DNA of 64,000 nt from Phenylobacterium sp. (lineage in GTDB: Bacteria > Pseudomonadota > Alphaproteobacteria > Caulobacterales > Caulobacteraceae). Position 1 is the first letter of the stretch, and every line of letters begins with the position of its first letter. The translations under genes were made by a program, and so were the position numbers. The DNA lies in the NCBI RefSeq assembly GCF_004297125.1, contig NZ_SCVD01000012.1, forward strand, positions 151,061-215,060, given 5' to 3'. Shown here in pieces: positions 1-11,231 of the stretch. Under the pieces are notes generated by a model. That model saw only the letters and a program-made list of their open reading frames with translations, was not told the DNA's origin and made no database searches.

Positions 1-1194
1 CAGCTTGTCGCCGCGCACCACGGGCCGCTTCTCGCCGACGCCCACCGACAGGATGGCGCCCTGGGGCTCGTTGATGATCGAGGCGAAGGACTTGATCCCG
101 AACATGCCCAGGTTGGAGACCGAGAAGGTGCCGCCCTGGAACTCCTCGGGCTTCAGCTTCTTGTTCCGCGCCCGCTCGGCCAGATCCTTGGCCTCGGTGG
201 CGATCTGGGCCAGGCCCTTGGTCTCCGCGCTGCGGATGATCGGGGTGATCAGGCCGCCGGGCACCGCCACCGCCATGGCGATGTCGGCGTGGTGGTGCAT
301 GGCGATGCCATCGGGCGTGTAGGAGGCGTTGGCTTCCGGCACGCGCATCAGGGCCACCGCGGCGGCCTTGATCACCAGGTCGTTGACGCTGACCTTTACG
401 CCCTGCTTCTCCAGCATGGCGTTGATCTTCGCCCGGGCGGCCAGCAGTTCGTCGATTTCCAGATCGATGTTCAGCGGGAAGTGCGGCACGTCGCGGAAGC
501 TGTCGGTCATCCGCCGCGCCACGGTCTTGCGCATGCCGTCCAGCGGGATCAGGTCGTAGCTGCCGGGTACGATGCCCATCTGTTCCAGCGTCTGGGCCTG
601 GCGCGGCGCCGAAGCGGGAGCACCCGTGGCGGGCGCGGCGGTCGGAGCCGGTTTGCCCTGGCCGGGCTGGGCCTTGTCGATGTCCACCTTCACGATCCGC
701 CCATGCGGGCCCGAGCCGGTCACGGCGGAGAGGTCGATCCCCTTCTGCTCGGCCAATCGCCGCGCCAGCGGCGAGGCGAAGATGCGAGCGCCGTCCGCAG
801 CCTTGGCGGGCGCGGGCGCAGGTGCGGCCGCGGGAACCGGCGCAGGCTTCGGGGCCTCCGCCTTGGCGGGCTCAGGAGCCTGCGCCGGCGCGACCTCGGC
901 CTTTGGCGCTGCCGCCTTGGGCGCCTCGGCCTTCGGAGCCGGCGCGGGCGTGTCGCCCTCCCCGGCCAGCCGGGCGATCGGGGTGTTGACCTTCACGCCC
1001 TCCGAGCCTTCGGCGACCAGGATCTCGTCGACGACCCCCTCGTCGACCGCCTCGACCTCCATCGTGGCCTTGTCGGTTTCGATCTCGGCGATCACGTCGC
1101 CGGACTTGACGGTGTCGCCCTTCTTCACGTGCCACTTGGCCAGCGTGCCCTCTTCCATCGTGGGCGAGAGGGCGGGCATGAGGATGTCCGTCAT
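1..1194 (-). CDS. pdhC: Pyruvate dehydrogenase E2, dihydrolipoamide acetyltransferase (3' end beyond window)
   Basis: E2 core of the pyruvate dehydrogenase complex: it accepts the acetyl group on a lipoyl arm and transfers it to CoA. An N-terminal lipoyl domain (about residues 1–77) carries the lipoylation motif [11 protein letters not shown] with K42. An Ala/Pro/Lys-rich linker follows, then a peripheral-subunit-binding domain ([16 protein letters not shown], roughly residues 135–170) and the start of the acetyltransferase domain. The catalytic HxxxDG motif would lie past the left edge. The ATG overlaps the stop codon of the upstream GFA-family gene by 4 bases (ATGA), so it is the last seen gene of the pdhA–pdhB–GFA–pdhC operon. 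The lipoyl domain is almost identical to the one on the E1-beta gene. Only the reading frame left of position 1 is missing; nothing suggests it is broken. Confidence 0.95.
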   Translation of the reverse strand, partial: MTDILMPALSPTMEEGTLAKWHVKKGDTVKSGDVIAEIETDKATMEVEAVDEGVVDEILVAEGSEGVKVNTPIARLAGEGDTPAPAPKAEAPKAAAPKAEVAPAQAPEPAKAEAPKPAPVPAAAPAPAPAKAADGARIFASPLARRLAEQKGIDLSAVTGSGPHGRIVKVDIDKAQPGQGKPAPTAAPATGAPASAPRQAQTLEQMGIVPGSYDLIPLDGMRKTVARRMTDSFRDVPHFPLNIDLEIDELLAARAKINAMLEKQGVKVSVNDLVIKAAAVALMRVPEANASYTPDGIAMHHHADIAMAVAVPGGLITPIIRSAETKGLAQIATEAKDLAERARNKKLKPEEFQGGTFSVSNLGMFGIKSFASIINEPQGAILSVGVGEKRPVVRGDKL

Positions 1195-1595
1195 GCGTGT
1201 TCCTTGGAGAGATGCGCGAGGGCGGCCCCGTTGGCCTCCCAGTTCTGGCCGTCGAAGGCCTCGATGACGAGTTCAAGCCCGTCCACCGTGTCCAGGCACC
1301 GGCCGTTGACGCTCCAGCCGTCCGGGTTGGACCGCGGGCGGTAGAAGCTCTTGATCCCGCATTCCGAACAGAACAGGTGCTTCGCCACCCGGGTGTTGAA
1401 GGTGTACTCGGCCAGCCGATCCGCGCCCTTGGTCAGGCGGAAGCGGCTCTCCGGCACGATCACATGGACGTAGCCGGTCTTGGCGCACATGGAGCAGTTG
1501 CAGCTCTGCGCCAGGACCTGGGCCGGCAGCGCTGCCTCGAAGCGGACCCCGCCGCAGTGGCAGCCGCCCGCGCGCCAGGCGAAGGCCTCGCTCAT
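1191..1595 (-). CDS. GFA / CENP-V-fold zinc protein inside the pdh operon
   Basis: Protein of 134 residues with the cysteine pattern of the GFA (glutathione-dependent formaldehyde-activating enzyme) family. C12 and C14 lie in [12 protein letters not shown]32, C34 and C37 in CNCSMC, and C76 and C79 in FCSECG, giving the two zinc sites of the fold. The family includes a proposed formaldehyde–glutathione adduct enzyme, but most members have no proven reaction, so a substrate cannot be named. It lies between pdhB and pdhC and overlaps each by 4 bases, so it should be made with the complex by translational coupling. A role linked to pyruvate dehydrogenase is inference from position only. Family call is firm, function unknown. 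Confidence 0.88.
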   Translation of the reverse strand: MSEAFAWRAGGCHCGGVRFEAALPAQVLAQSCNCSMCAKTGYVHVIVPESRFRLTKGADRLAEYTFNTRVAKHLFCSECGIKSFYRPRSNPDGWSVNGRCLDTVDGLELVIEAFDGQNWEANGAALAHLSKEHA

Positions 1596-3007
1596 TTGTA
1601 CGAGACCGCCTTGGCCGCCTTCACGATCCGCTCCACCGAGGGCATGGACAGCGCCTCGAGGTTGGCGGCGTAAGGCAGGGGCACGTCCTCCTGGTGGACC
1701 CGGATCGGCGGGGCGTCGAGGTAGTCGAAGGCCAGTTCCGTCACCTTGGCCGCCACCTCGGCGCCGACGCCCATCGGGCCCCAGCCTTCCTCGACGGTGA
1801 CCAGGCGGTTGGTCTTCCTCACGCTCTCGACGACCGTATCGATGTCCATGGGACGGATCGTGCGCAGGTCGACGACCTCGGCCTCGATACCGTCCTTGGC
1901 CAGTTCCTCGGCGGCGGCCAGGCAGAAGCCGACCATCCGGGAGTAGGCGACGAGTGTGACGTCCTTGCCCTGGCGGCGGACCTTGGCCTTGCCGATCGGC
2001 ACGACCCAGTCGATCCCCTCCGGCACGTCGAACTCCTGACCGTAGAGCATCTCGTGCTCCAGGAAGACCACGGGGTTCGGGTCGCGGATCGCCGCTTTCA
2101 GCAGACCTTTCGCGTCGGCGGCGTCATAGGGCGCCAGCACCTTGAGGCCCGGCACGTGGCCGTACCAGGCCGCATAGTCCTGGCTGTGCTGGGCCCCGAC
2201 CCGGGCTGCGGCGCCGTTCGGGCCGCGGAACACGATCGAGGTCCTGATCTGGCCGCCGGACATGTAGAGCGTCTTCGCGGCCGAATTGATAATATGATCA
2301 ATGGCCTGCATGGCGAAGTTGAACGTCATGAACTCCACGATCGGCTTCAGCCCGGCCATCGCCGCGCCGACCCCCAGGCCGGCAAAGCCATACTCGGTGA
2401 TCGGGGTGTCGATGACGCGCTTGGGACCGAACTCGTCCAGCAGGCCGCGCGAGACCTTGTAGGCGCCCTGATACTGCGCGACCTCTTCGCCCATCAGGAA
2501 GACGTCGCCGTCGCGCCGCATCTCCTCGGCCATGGCGTCGCGCAGGGCGTCGCGGACGGTCACCGTCACCAGGTTCACGCCTTCGGGCAGTTCCGGATCC
2601 TTCAGGATCTGCTTCGGCGTGACGGGCGCGGCCGCTTCGCCCTCGGGCCGCGGTTTCGCGTCGACTTCCGGAGGTTTGCGCTCGGGATCGCCCGAGGCTT
2701 CGGACCGGCTGGCCGGCGCAGGCTGGGCCTTGGGTTCGGGCTTGGCCTCGACCGCCTCGGCCGCCCCGCCCTCGCCGCCCAGGCGGGCGATGGGGGTGTT
2801 GACCTTCACCTCCTCGGAGCCTTCCGGCACGAGGATTTCGGAGATCACGCCCTCGTCTACGGCCTCGACCTCCATGGTCGCCTTGTCGGTCTCGATCTCG
2901 GCGATCACGTCGCCGGAGCGCACATTGTCGCCGACCTTCACGTGCCACTTGGCGAGGGTGCCCTCTTCCATCGTGGGCGAGAGCGCCGGCATCAGGATGT
3001 CGGTCAC
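1592..3007 (-). CDS. pdhB: Pyruvate dehydrogenase E1 component, beta subunit with lipoyl domain
   Basis: Beta subunit of the thiamine-diphosphate-dependent E1 enzyme, which decarboxylates pyruvate. It has 471 residues, about 140 longer than a plain E1 beta, because of an N-terminal lipoyl domain (residues 1–77, lipoyl lysine K42 in [11 protein letters not shown]) and a Pro/Ala/Glu linker to about residue 140. The transketolase pyrimidine-binding domain follows ([41 protein letters not shown]), then the C-terminal domain ([18 protein letters not shown]). An E1 beta with its own lipoyl domain is known from alphaproteobacteria. The start overlaps the pdhA stop by 4 bases and its stop overlaps the GFA gene start by 4 bases. 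Confidence 0.97.
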   Translation of the reverse strand: MTDILMPALSPTMEEGTLAKWHVKVGDNVRSGDVIAEIETDKATMEVEAVDEGVISEILVPEGSEEVKVNTPIARLGGEGGAAEAVEAKPEPKAQPAPASRSEASGDPERKPPEVDAKPRPEGEAAAPVTPKQILKDPELPEGVNLVTVTVRDALRDAMAEEMRRDGDVFLMGEEVAQYQGAYKVSRGLLDEFGPKRVIDTPITEYGFAGLGVGAAMAGLKPIVEFMTFNFAMQAIDHIINSAAKTLYMSGGQIRTSIVFRGPNGAAARVGAQHSQDYAAWYGHVPGLKVLAPYDAADAKGLLKAAIRDPNPVVFLEHEMLYGQEFDVPEGIDWVVPIGKAKVRRQGKDVTLVAYSRMVGFCLAAAEELAKDGIEAEVVDLRTIRPMDIDTVVESVRKTNRLVTVEEGWGPMGVGAEVAAKVTELAFDYLDAPPIRVHQEDVPLPYAANLEALSMPSVERIVKAAKAVSYK

Positions 3008-4053
3008 GCGCGCTGCTCCGTATAGACGTCGGTATAGAGTTCGGACGGATCCGGCTCGGGGCTCGTGCGGGCGAATTCCGCCGCGTCGGCGACGATCTTC
3101 TTCACCTCGGCGTCGATGGCCTTAAGCGCGGCCTCGTCTGCCCAGCCGCTCTTCTCCAGCAACTCCTCGACATGGTCGATCGGGTCGCGGGTCTTGCGCA
3201 CCTCATCGACCTCCTCCCGCGTCCGGTACTTCGCCGGGTCGCTCATGGAGTGGCCGCGATAGCGGTAGGTCTTCATCTCGAGGATGTAGGGGCCATTGCC
3301 CGAGCGGGCGTGTTCGGCGGCCTTTTCGGTGGCGGCCTTGACGGCGAGCACATCCATGCCATCGACTTCCTCGCCGGGGATGTTGAACGACACCCCGCGC
3401 TTGAACAGCCGCGTCTCGGACGACGAGCGCTGGATCGCCGTGCCCATGGCGTACTGGTTGTTCTCGATCACATAGACGACCGGCAGCTTCCACAGCTCGG
3501 CCATGTTGAAGCTCTCGTAGACCTGACCCTGGTTGGCCGCACCATCGCCGAAGAAGGCGAAGCTGACCCGGCCGTCGCCGCGATAGGCGTTTGCCAGCGC
3601 CAGGCCCGTGCCCAGCGGCACCTGGGCGCCGACGATCCCGTGGCCGCCGTAGAAGTTGGCCTCGGTGGAGAACATGTGCATCGACCCGCCCTTGCCTTTG
3701 GACGAGCCCCCGATGCGGCCGGTGAGCTCGGCCATGACTTCCTTGGGGTCCATGCCGCTGGTCAGCATGTGGCCGTGGTCGCGGTAGCCGGTGATGACCT
3801 CGTCGCCCGCCTTTTTCGCCGCCTCGACGCCGACCGCGATGGCTTCCTGGCCGATGTAGAGGTGGCAGAAGCCGCCGATCAGGCCCATGCCGTAAAGCTG
3901 GCCGGCCCGCTCCTCGAAGCGGCGGATCAGCAGCATCTCGCGATAGTAGCCAAGGAGCTGTTCCTTGGTGACCTCGACCCCGCCCGTCTTGGGCTTTTCA
4001 GCCGAGCCATTGGCTTTCCGCCGACCGGTCGTGCCGGTCTGCCCGCGCGCCAT
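3004..4053 (-). CDS. pdhA: Pyruvate dehydrogenase E1 component, alpha subunit
   Basis: Alpha subunit of pyruvate dehydrogenase E1, 349 residues. The thiamine-diphosphate/magnesium motif starts at [20 protein letters not shown] and ends at ENNQYAMGT. The phosphorylation-loop region typical of the family is present ([20 protein letters not shown]). The N-terminal 28 residues (polar, Lys/Gly rich) are a short extension. First gene of the pdh operon; GGAG lies 6 bases upstream of the ATG at 4053. A perfect hairpin over the end of ftsB (4082–4107) separates it from the preceding gene, so transcription may start or be modulated in the 50-base gap, although read-through from ftsB is possible. Confidence 0.97.
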   Translation of the reverse strand: MARGQTGTTGRRKANGSAEKPKTGGVEVTKEQLLGYYREMLLIRRFEERAGQLYGMGLIGGFCHLYIGQEAIAVGVEAAKKAGDEVITGYRDHGHMLTSGMDPKEVMAELTGRIGGSSKGKGGSMHMFSTEANFYGGHGIVGAQVPLGTGLALANAYRGDGRVSFAFFGDGAANQGQVYESFNMAELWKLPVVYVIENNQYAMGTAIQRSSSETRLFKRGVSFNIPGEEVDGMDVLAVKAATEKAAEHARSGNGPYILEMKTYRYRGHSMSDPAKYRTREEVDEVRKTRDPIDHVEELLEKSGWADEAALKAIDAEVKKIVADAAEFARTSPEPDPSELYTDVYTEQRA

Positions 4054-4081
4054 GCGTCACTCCGTGATCTTCTTGATGGCT

Positions 4082-4107
4082 CCTAGGACCGACGAACCGG
4101 TCCTAGG
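4082..4107 (-). terminator. Perfect hairpin over the ftsB stop codon, upstream of pdhA
   Basis: CCTAGGACCG and CGGTCCTAGG form a perfect 10-base stem around a 6-base loop. The ftsB stop codon (4103–4105) lies in one arm. Read on the minus strand, no run of T follows, so it is not a standard intrinsic terminator. It could attenuate transcription between ftsB and pdhA, stabilise a 3' end, or bind a protein. The structure is seen; the role is inferred. Confidence 0.45.
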
Positions 4108-4399
4108 GTTTCAATCGGATCACATAATCCCTCGGGTCGGCGAAGCCTAGCAGGGAGCGCGCCCTTTCCTCCAGGAGATCGGCGGAAAGGCTGGTGTCGC
4201 GCAGGAGTTGGGCCCGAACCTCCAGGTCGTGGCGCTGGGCGGTCAGCCTGGCGAGCTCCCGTGTCTTGGCCGCCAGCGCCTCGTCGCGCTGGTTCGAGCG
4301 CAACAGCCCGCCCTCGCCCGTGAAGGCATGCACCCCGAAATAGAAGATCAGGAGCGCGAGGGCGGCGGTGGAGAGGTACGGACGCAGGCGGGCGAGCAC
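4103..4399 (-). CDS. ftsB: Septum formation initiator, FtsB/DivIC family
   Basis: Small bitopic division protein of 98 residues. It has a short basic N-terminus (MLARLRPYL), one membrane span (about residues 9–25), and a periplasmic coiled-coil (about residues 35–75, rich in Glu, Arg and Leu). The C-terminal part matches the DivIC pattern (LLEERARSLLGFADPRDYVI). FtsB links FtsQ and FtsL to the FtsWI septal synthase. The start is a GTG at 4399 with only a weak GGGA upstream. It lies between eno and pdhA on the same strand, the usual alphaproteobacterial neighbourhood. The 68-base gap to eno holds a GANTC methylation site and a CTAA-N7-CTAA direct repeat, listed separately. Confidence 0.9.
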   Translation of the reverse strand: MLARLRPYLSTAALALLIFYFGVHAFTGEGGLLRSNQRDEALAAKTRELARLTAQRHDLEVRAQLLRDTSLSADLLEERARSLLGFADPRDYVIRLKP

Positions 4400-4435
4400 G
4401 ATGATTCCCAGAAAGGTTGCGACCTTTGTCGCGCC

Positions 4436-4458
4436 GATTCCCCTAACGCGGCGCTAAC
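4436..4458. promoter_or_regulatory. GANTC site plus CtrA-like direct repeat upstream of ftsB
   Basis: GATTC at 4436–4440 is a CcrM-type methylation target. Immediately next, CTAA-N7-CTAA at 4443–4457 resembles the CtrA box TTAA-N7-TTAA with one mismatch in each half. Both sit 37–59 bases upstream of the ftsB GTG. In Caulobacter many division genes are controlled by GcrA/CcrM and CtrA, so the placement is suggestive. The repeat is degenerate and could be chance. Confidence 0.25.
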
Positions 4459-4467
4459 CAAGCCTGC

Positions 4468-5781
<1,314 letters not shown>

Positions 5782-5867
5782 TTAGCCAGCTTCTCGGCGT
5801 CGGGCAACGCCCGCCCTTGACGCCCCTTGCGGCAGCGGCCCATCCGAGGCGCACAAAGGAGTCCCGA

Positions 5868-6641
5868 ATGCTGCTGGTCGAAAAGCCCCTGGACGGCGTC
5901 GCCGTCGTCACCCTGAACCGTCCCGAGGCGATGAACGCGCTCTCCAAGGCGCTCCGGGCCGCGCTGCAGACGGCCATCGCCGAGATGGACGCCGATCCCG
6001 GGGTGAAGGTGATCGTGCTGACCGGGGCCGGCGAGCGGGCCTTCACCGCCGGCCTGGACCTCAAGGAGCTCTCCACCGACCCGCTGGGCATGGGGGCCGC
6101 CAACGCGACGGACCCCGCCCAGAACCCGGCCCGCGCCGTGCTGGGCTGCTCCAAGCCGATCATCGGGGCGATCAACGGGGTGGCGATCACCGGCGGTTTC
6201 GAGGTGGCGCTGGCCTGCGACGTGCTGATCTGCTCGACCAACGCCCGTTTCGCCGACACCCACGCCCGGGTCGGGATCACGCCCGGCTGGGGACTGTCGC
6301 AGAAGCTGAGCCGCTGCATCGGACCCTATCGGGCCAAGGAGCTGTCGCTGACCGGGAATTTCCTGGACGCCGCCACAGCCTACGAGTGGGGCCTGGTGAA
6401 CCGGGTGGTCGCGCCGGACGAGCTGATGCCGGCCGCCCTGCAGCTCGCCGCCCAGATGGCCGACATCGATGGCGACATGCTGGTCACCTACAAGGCCATG
6501 ATCGACGACGGCTACGAGCTGGCCATGGGCGAGGGCCTCAAGCTCGAACACGCACGCTCGGTCACCCATAACCGCGAAGTCACCCCCGAGATGGTCGCCG
6601 CGCGCCGGGCCGCCGTGCAGGCGCGCGGCCGGAACCAATAG
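5868..6641 (+). CDS. Enoyl-CoA hydratase/isomerase (crotonase) family protein
   Basis: Crotonase-fold protein of 257 residues. The start at 5868 is chosen because AAAGGAG lies 7 bases upstream and homology begins at LLVEKPLDGVAVVTLNRPEA; the frame stays open 30 codons further up without similarity. The oxyanion-hole region is present (GERAFTAGLDLKEL, INGVAITGGFEVALACDVL). E112 matches the first catalytic glutamate of enoyl-CoA hydratase. The second, normally in a PE pair before the GxxPGxG segment, is replaced by T131-H132 (FADTHARVGITPGWG). So the reaction may not be simple hydration; isomerase, hydrolase or decarboxylase activity is possible. It meets the next gene tail to tail with no gap. 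Confidence 0.88.
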   Translation: MLLVEKPLDGVAVVTLNRPEAMNALSKALRAALQTAIAEMDADPGVKVIVLTGAGERAFTAGLDLKELSTDPLGMGAANATDPAQNPARAVLGCSKPIIGAINGVAITGGFEVALACDVLICSTNARFADTHARVGITPGWGLSQKLSRCIGPYRAKELSLTGNFLDAATAYEWGLVNRVVAPDELMPAALQLAAQMADIDGDMLVTYKAMIDDGYELAMGEGLKLEHARSVTHNREVTPEMVAARRAAVQARGRNQ

Positions 6642-7151
6642 CTAGAGGCAGCCCTCGACGTATTCGATCGAAGGGCCGCCGACGTGGACCGTGTGAACGA
6701 CGCCCTTCCGGTCGGTCTCGAAGCGGACCCCTCGCCTTCCCGCGACGGTCCAGGCGGTCAGGTAATGGGCCGGCTCCTCGTCGTACTTGTGGGTCTCGAC
6801 GCGCAGGGTCCGTCCGTAGGCCTTGCGGATGTCGCCCTCGCGCGAGCCCACGCCGAAGCCGCGGTCGGTCCGCAGGGGACCGTCCTCGAACGTGCTGATG
6901 CGGGTGATGCGGCCGTTCTCGGCCATCGCCACCAGCCGCGGACCGCCCTCGGGGAAGGCGAGCTCGCGACAGGCCTCCGAGCTGACCCCGTCGTCGTCGC
7001 CGGGGACGATCAGGCGGAACTTCCGGACCGCCTCGGCCTCGGCCATGCCGATGCGCAGTTCGCCCCAGCCGTCCGGCGTCAGCGGCGGGACCGCGGCGGG
7101 CGCCCCCGCGACGAGGCCTGCGATCAGCGCGCTCAGCAACAGGTGCGTCAT
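6642..7151 (-). CDS. Small secreted protein of unknown function
   Basis: Protein of 169 residues with a signal peptide (MTHLLLSALIAGLVAGAPA, likely cut near residue 19). The mature part begins LTPDGWGELRIGMAEAEAVRKF, a pattern (G-x-x-x-I-G-M-t-x-x-x-v) seen in many small periplasmic proteins of the SmpA/BamE-like type. It has two cysteines (in SSEACREL and near the C-terminus in EYVEGCL) that could form a disulfide. There is no lipobox, so it is probably periplasmic. I recognise no specific family. It is convergent with the crotonase gene and lies 22 bases downstream of the PhoX-like gene, with which it may be cotranscribed. Confidence 0.7.
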   Translation of the reverse strand: MTHLLLSALIAGLVAGAPAAVPPLTPDGWGELRIGMAEAEAVRKFRLIVPGDDDGVSSEACRELAFPEGGPRLVAMAENGRITRISTFEDGPLRTDRGFGVGSREGDIRKAYGRTLRVETHKYDEEPAHYLTAWTVAGRRGVRFETDRKGVVHTVHVGGPSIEYVEGCL

Positions 7152-7173
7152 GTCCGCATCCTAGCGTGGAACG

Positions 7174-8610
7174 TCAGGCCTTGAACCGGCTCCATGGCCC
7201 GGTGACGGCAAGGGTCATGCCGGGCCAGTAGGCGTTGACGAACAGGGTCGTGCCGTCCGGCGAGAAACAGACGCCGGCCAGTTCGGTCGTCGGCAGCGCA
7301 GCGGCCGTCTCATCGCGGGCCAGTTTGCCCAGGGCGTAGACCTTGCCCGCGGGTGTAACCCCACGCAGGAAGTTCACGCCCCTGGACTCGACCTTGTCTT
7401 CGCAGACCACCAGATGGCCCCACGGCGCCACTGCGAGGTTGTCGCACATGTTCATGACCCGGTTGTCCGTCGACTCCACGAAGAGCTGCAGCCGGCCGGG
7501 CTCGTCCTTTTCGCGCGCATCGCCCTCGAACCGGCTGGGCTTGTAGCGCAGGATCTGCCCGAGCCGGCCCGGCCCGCCGCTGGTGCAGGTGAAATAGAGC
7601 TCGCCCCTGCCAAAGAAGATCCCTTCGCCGCGCGCGAACCAGGCGGCGCCCTTGGCGTGGCCGCGGTCGCGCAGGTCGCCGTCGGGATTGTGGACCCCCT
7701 CCAGATCGATCCAGACCGCGTCTTTCCAGGCGCCGGGCGCCCAGTCCTTCCCGTCCCAGTTGCGGCTGTCGCCGCCGTCCCGGAATCCCAGGGCCTGCAG
7801 CCGACCGCCCTTGGCCGGGACGAGGCGGTCGTTGGGCAGGAAACGGTAGAACAGGCCGCGGCCGTCGGTCTCGTCCTCCGTGAGGTAGGCGACGCCGGTG
7901 CGGGGATCGATGCAGACCGCCTCGTGCTTGAAGCGTCCCATCCCGGTGATCGGCGCGGGCTGGGCCAGCCCCTTGTGCCGGCTGGGCACTTCGAACACCC
8001 AGCCGTGCGATTTTCCCAGGGTCTGGCCGTCCGCGTTCGGCCCTGCCGAGCGCAGGACTTCCTCGCAGGTGAGCCACGATCCCCAGGGCGTGACCCCGCC
8101 CGCGCAATTGGTGCTGCTGCCTGCCAGGCTGAGATGGGAGCTCTCCAGCCGGCGTTTCCTCACGTCATAGACCAGGGTGGTGGTCCCGCCGCTCAGCGCC
8201 CAATCGTCCTGATTGCGGTCGTAGACCAGGTTCCGGTCCACCTTGCCGCGCAGTTCCGGGTTCTTGCCGTAAGCTCCCAGGTGCAGCTCCGTCGGTCGGA
8301 GCTCCTGGTTGCGAACCAGGATCACGCGGTCGCGGTCCAGGGGGAAGCAGCCCATGCCGTCCAGCTTGTGCGGGGTCAGCAGCCCGTCGCTCATCGGGTC
8401 GCCCGCCCGCTGGACCACCGTGTACGAAAAGCCCTCCGGCAGGTCGAACACGCCCGCGGGGTCGGGCTTCAGCGGCCCGTAGCCCGCCGCCTCGTTGACA
8501 TAGGCCGCGCCCGCGGGCTCGGCGGCCACGGCGTCGGCGAAGCGCGAGAAGCCGGCGAAGGCGGCGCCGGTCGCGGCGGCGGACAGCAGGTGGCGGCGTG
8601 AAAGCGTCAT
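7174..8610 (-). CDS. PhoX-family (DUF839) Tat-exported phosphatase-like protein
   Basis: Protein of 478 residues with a twin-arginine signal (MTLSRRHLLSAAATGAAFAG; RR at residues 5–6), so it is exported folded. The mature part matches the PhoX/DUF839 beta-propeller family: GPLKPDPAGVFDLPEGFSYTVV, DGMGCFPL, LVRNQELRP, AGGVTPWGSWLTCEE, MGRFKHEA, NLAVAPWGHLVVCEDK and a C-terminal GVCFSPDGTTLFVNAYWPG. PhoX enzymes are calcium/iron-dependent alkaline phosphatases, but many DUF839 members are untested, so phosphatase activity is inferred. No Pho box was recognised. It runs toward the small secreted protein gene. Confidence 0.85.
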   Translation of the reverse strand: MTLSRRHLLSAAATGAAFAGFSRFADAVAAEPAGAAYVNEAAGYGPLKPDPAGVFDLPEGFSYTVVQRAGDPMSDGLLTPHKLDGMGCFPLDRDRVILVRNQELRPTELHLGAYGKNPELRGKVDRNLVYDRNQDDWALSGGTTTLVYDVRKRRLESSHLSLAGSSTNCAGGVTPWGSWLTCEEVLRSAGPNADGQTLGKSHGWVFEVPSRHKGLAQPAPITGMGRFKHEAVCIDPRTGVAYLTEDETDGRGLFYRFLPNDRLVPAKGGRLQALGFRDGGDSRNWDGKDWAPGAWKDAVWIDLEGVHNPDGDLRDRGHAKGAAWFARGEGIFFGRGELYFTCTSGGPGRLGQILRYKPSRFEGDAREKDEPGRLQLFVESTDNRVMNMCDNLAVAPWGHLVVCEDKVESRGVNFLRGVTPAGKVYALGKLARDETAAALPTTELAGVCFSPDGTTLFVNAYWPGMTLAVTGPWSRFKA

Positions 8611-8681
8611 CGAATCCCCCGTACGGCGCCACCCTATTTCGAAGAGGCTCTACGGCGTCATGACATTTGGCGAGCGGCCGG

Positions 8682-8712
8682 AAACGCAAAACGCCGGCCT
8701 CGCGGCCGGCGT
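8682..8712 (-). terminator. Rho-independent terminator after rpmF
   Basis: On the minus strand a perfect 9-base stem (ACGCCGGCC / GGCCGGCGT, 8691–8712) with a 4-base loop is followed by TTTGCGTTTC (8681–8690). It starts 33 bases past the rpmF stop codon. This is the clearest intrinsic terminator in the window. Confidence 0.75.
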
Positions 8713-8745
8713 CTGGGAGTCGCACGCTGATGCGCGAGGAAGCGC

Positions 8746-8928
8746 TTAGTCTTCCTTCGGCGTCAGGACCTGGCGGCCCTTGTACATGCCGGTCTTCAGA
8801 TCGACATGGTGCGGACGCTTCAGCTCGCCCGTTTCCTTGTCCTCGTGGAACGAGTTCGGGCCGAGCGCATGGTGCGAACGGCGCATGTTCCGCCGCGACG
8901 GCGAAGTTTTGCGTTTAGGAACAGCCAT
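8746..8928 (-). CDS. rpmF: 50S ribosomal protein L32
   Basis: Ribosomal protein L32, 60 residues. The sequence starts with the invariant [19 protein letters not shown] and shows the alphaproteobacterial ending [14 protein letters not shown]. It lacks zinc-binding cysteines, so it is the zinc-independent form. It is a single-gene unit with its own terminator downstream. In many proteobacteria rpmF sits with plsX and fab genes; here it stands alone between the PhoX-like gene and a divergent MAPEG gene. Confidence 0.97.
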   Translation of the reverse strand: MAVPKRKTSPSRRNMRRSHHALGPNSFHEDKETGELKRPHHVDLKTGMYKGRQVLTPKED

Positions 8929-9069
8929 CGGAAATCTCGCCGGCGTGGAAAATGATTGCGGCGGCCGGGGTGGGCCGCCTGCGTGAGCGGGGGCTTATGC
9001 ATGAAACGCCACGCGCGATCAAGCCGTCTGAGCTAGCTTACGCTGTCAGCGGGCATCCAAGGGCTCATC

Positions 9070-9477
9070 ATGCCGCAGGAACTCATCTTCGCGCCTATGG
9101 GAGCGATGGCGCTCCTCACCTTCATCGTCCTGGGTTTCATCCCCGCCACCCGGTTCCGGGCCGTGTTCGCGCGGCAGGTGACACCCGACGATTTCAAGCT
9201 GGGCGAATCACCCCGCGTCCCGCCGCACGTGGCGGTGACCAACCGCAACTTCATGAACCTGCTCGAGCTGCCGATGCTCTTCTACGTGGCCGGGCTCATG
9301 TACTACGTCGCCGGCCGGGTCGATCAGACCGCGCTCGCGCTCGCCTGGACCTATGTGGGCCTGCGGGCGATCCATTCGGTGATCCACCTCGGCTACAACA
9401 AGGTCACCCACCGGCTGGCAGCCTACGCGGCCTCGAATCTCGTGCTCGCGGCCTTCTGGGTGATGTTCTTCATCTGA
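9070..9477 (+). CDS. MAPEG family integral membrane protein
   Basis: Protein of 135 residues with four predicted membrane spans (about residues 6–25, 62–82, 86–106, 115–134). The MAPEG signature region is visible: RNFMNLLELPMLFYVAG followed by LAWTYVGLRAIHSVIHLGYN. MAPEG proteins (membrane-associated proteins in eicosanoid and glutathione metabolism) include microsomal glutathione transferases; bacterial members are largely uncharacterised. It is divergent from rpmF across a 141-base gap and convergent with pyrG. The start at the ATG is supported by the membrane span beginning at once. Glutathione transferase activity is possible but unproven. Confidence 0.87.
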   Translation: MPQELIFAPMGAMALLTFIVLGFIPATRFRAVFARQVTPDDFKLGESPRVPPHVAVTNRNFMNLLELPMLFYVAGLMYYVAGRVDQTALALAWTYVGLRAIHSVIHLGYNKVTHRLAAYAASNLVLAAFWVMFFI

Positions 9478-9529
9478 CCAGCCACGACGCCGACGTGGTC
9501 TTCCGTCCCTGCGAAGGGGAGGAAAAAAT

Positions 9530-11176
<1,647 letters not shown>

Positions 11177-11231
11177 TCAGAGTAGCCGCGATTCGGTCAC
11201 GGCGCCCCGCGGGTTTGCTGTCTATCCACGA

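Noticed and set aside
640..960. Ala/Pro/Lys-rich repetitive stretch in pdhC (and similar in pdhB and rpsB)
   Set aside because: Flexible linkers and tails of known proteins, not DNA repeats or mobile elements.
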